A stretch of 64,000 nt of DNA, taken from assembly GCF_000430785.1 (NCBI RefSeq), contig NZ_AUMR01000014.1, positions 1 through 64,000 of the forward strand. Direction: 5' to 3'. A program made the translations under genes and the position numbers. This DNA comes from Ectobacillus panaciterrae DSM 19096 (GTDB lineage: Bacteria > Bacillota > Bacilli > Bacillales > Bacillaceae_G). Positions 62,938 to 64,000 of this stretch are shown here, piece after piece (within the stretch, counting starts at the first letter, position 1; each line of letters begins with the position of its first letter). A model generated the notes under the pieces. That model ran no database searches. It was not told the origin of the DNA and was given only the letters and a program-made list of their open reading frames with translations.

Positions 62938-64000
62938 AGAAATGGTTATCGCTCTATGCTGCTTTAGTATTATTAACGGCTTGCAACCAGACAAAGATAC
63001 TTGATGATTTGAATTTGGTGCAGGTTCTGGGATTCGATTTGGCGGAAGGCAGGAAAATGAAAGGAATGTTTGTCGTTGCGCTGTACAGAGGAGAAAAGAA
63101 GATGCAGACAAGAATGTTTTCTTCGATTGGGAAGACTGGAAAAGAAATTAAAGCACAGGCTGATTTGAAATCCGCTCTGCCTTTAGAGATAGGGCAAGTG
63201 CGTGTGATTATGTTCAGCAAAAAATTTGCGCAGCATGGAGTCAAAGAGATTATAAATACATTGGACCGGATACCGAGAGTAGGGAATTTGGCGTTTCCAG
63301 CTGTTGCTGACGGGGATTTGGAGAATGTTTTAAAAACACAGTACCTAGAGGAAGAGGGAGTAGTAGGATATTTATCTTCTCTTATTGAACAAGAAATAAA
63401 AATGAATAAGCTTCCTAAATCTAATTTATATTTGTTCTCCAACAGCCTGTATGACAATGCGCGAGATGCCTATCTTCCCTATATTTCAAAGGAAAAAGAT
63501 AATCTCAAGGTTTCCGGTCTTGCTTTATTTCGAGAGGACAAATTGCAATATATTCTTCCGGCAAAAAGCATGTTCATATTTAAAGTGCTTGTAGAAGGCT
63601 TCAGTAACGGGGTATACGGGTTTTATTTGCGAGATCAGTATGCGGCTATAGAAAATATTAAAGCACAGACACATTATTCGTTGACTAAAGATACACAGCC
63701 TGTATTGAATGTGAAAGTCAAGGTAAAGGGAAAAATGCAAGAGCTCACACAAGACAAAAATCTTGATAATCCCAAAATGGTAAAACAAGTCGAGAAAGCG
63801 ATGGAGCAGGCCATTCAAAAGGAAGCAGAGGAAATGATCCACAAATTCCAAAAAAAAGGTGTAGATCCGCTAGGAATTGGAAAGGTATACCGGGCCCAAA
63901 CGAGGGGATGGAATGAAGAAAAATGGAGAGATATGTATCCAAGTTTAAAAGTTCGAGTCAATGCAGAAACCAATATTGTACAATCTGGTGTAATGGAATA
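62934..64000 (+). CDS. Ger(x)C lipoprotein, spore germination receptor (partial)
   Basis: Third subunit of the receptor. The signal peptide ends in lipobox LLTAC (Cys near 17), followed by QTKILDDLNLVQVLGFDLAEG, the Ger(x)C opening. The rest is the three-domain C subunit (VKVKVKGKMQELTQDKNLDN, ALRKAQ-like KQVEKAMEQAIQKEAEEMI, GIGKVYR). The window ends within the last codons; the visible frame ends at VQSGVME, near the expected C-terminus. Confidence 0.9.
   Translation, partial: MKKWLSLYAALVLLTACNQTKILDDLNLVQVLGFDLAEGRKMKGMFVVALYRGEKKMQTRMFSSIGKTGKEIKAQADLKSALPLEIGQVRVIMFSKKFAQHGVKEIINTLDRIPRVGNLAFPAVADGDLENVLKTQYLEEEGVVGYLSSLIEQEIKMNKLPKSNLYLFSNSLYDNARDAYLPYISKEKDNLKVSGLALFREDKLQYILPAKSMFIFKVLVEGFSNGVYGFYLRDQYAAIENIKAQTHYSLTKDTQPVLNVKVKVKGKMQELTQDKNLDNPKMVKQVEKAMEQAIQKEAEEMIHKFQKKGVDPLGIGKVYRAQTRGWNEEKWRDMYPSLKVRVNAETNIVQSGVME

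Overview
The window looks like chromosome from a spore-forming member of the Bacillaceae. It carries a gerA-type germination operon, pdaA (cortex modification), a PucR-type activator next to ald, a des-desKR cold-response module, PhoX, and a run of genes whose neighbours match the B. subtilis yfk/yfj region (yczE-like, yfkE, yfkD, yfkAB, pdaA, yfjP-like, yfjO-like). Strong AGGAGG ribosome sites and hairpin-plus-T terminators fit Firmicutes. I cannot fix the genus. A short structured repeat family resembles in size and layout the bcr1-type elements of the B. cereus group, but the housekeeping genes look richer in GC than that group.

Layout. 0-12.2 kb is ordinary core: DedA, a Ca2+/H+ antiporter, YczE, YfkD, YfkAB radical SAM protein, PlsC, a YnfA membrane protein, class I fumarase, PdaA, a 3-methyladenine glycosylase and an RlmD-like methyltransferase. 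12.2-15.4 kb is a graveyard: a serine-recombinase tail, two relics of an RlmD C-terminus flanking a dus gene, and strong hairpins. 15.4-21.1 kb has YehS-like, YgjP-like and TruA proteins, then des-desK-desR with a dyad upstream of des. 21.1-33.9 kb is transport and signalling: a secreted phosphoesterase behind four Pho-box repeats, an RND pump, a LytS/LytTR pair beside an OFA-family transporter with a pyruvate-system-like operator, a duplicated RND scrap, and PhoX with a Pho half-box.

34.0-41.1 kb is a thiazole/oxazole-modified peptide (heterocycloanthracin/sonorensin type) cluster. It has two tandemly duplicated Cys-rich precursors, a small divergent membrane-peptide ORF, a ThiF-like maturation protein, a fused C/YcaO cyclodehydratase and a double-domain SagB dehydrogenase. 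The three enzyme genes look clearly more GC-rich than their neighbours, and no exporter or classical immunity gene is adjacent.

42.6-47.8 kb is a compact three-gene operon: TerB-N/TerB-C protein, BrxD-like ATPase and Lhr/BrxHI-like helicase. This is a stand-alone candidate DNA-processing or defence system. Directly downstream are four copies of the structured repeat interleaved with Nudix and GNAT genes. 50.9-64 kb returns to core: an M20 deacylase, ald with its PucR activator and an amino-acid permease (an alanine module), a YhgE/Pip membrane protein followed by an ABC-ATPase scrap, a YvbH-like PH protein, and a gerA-gerB-gerC operon cut by the window end.

No rRNA, tRNA or CRISPR array was recognised.
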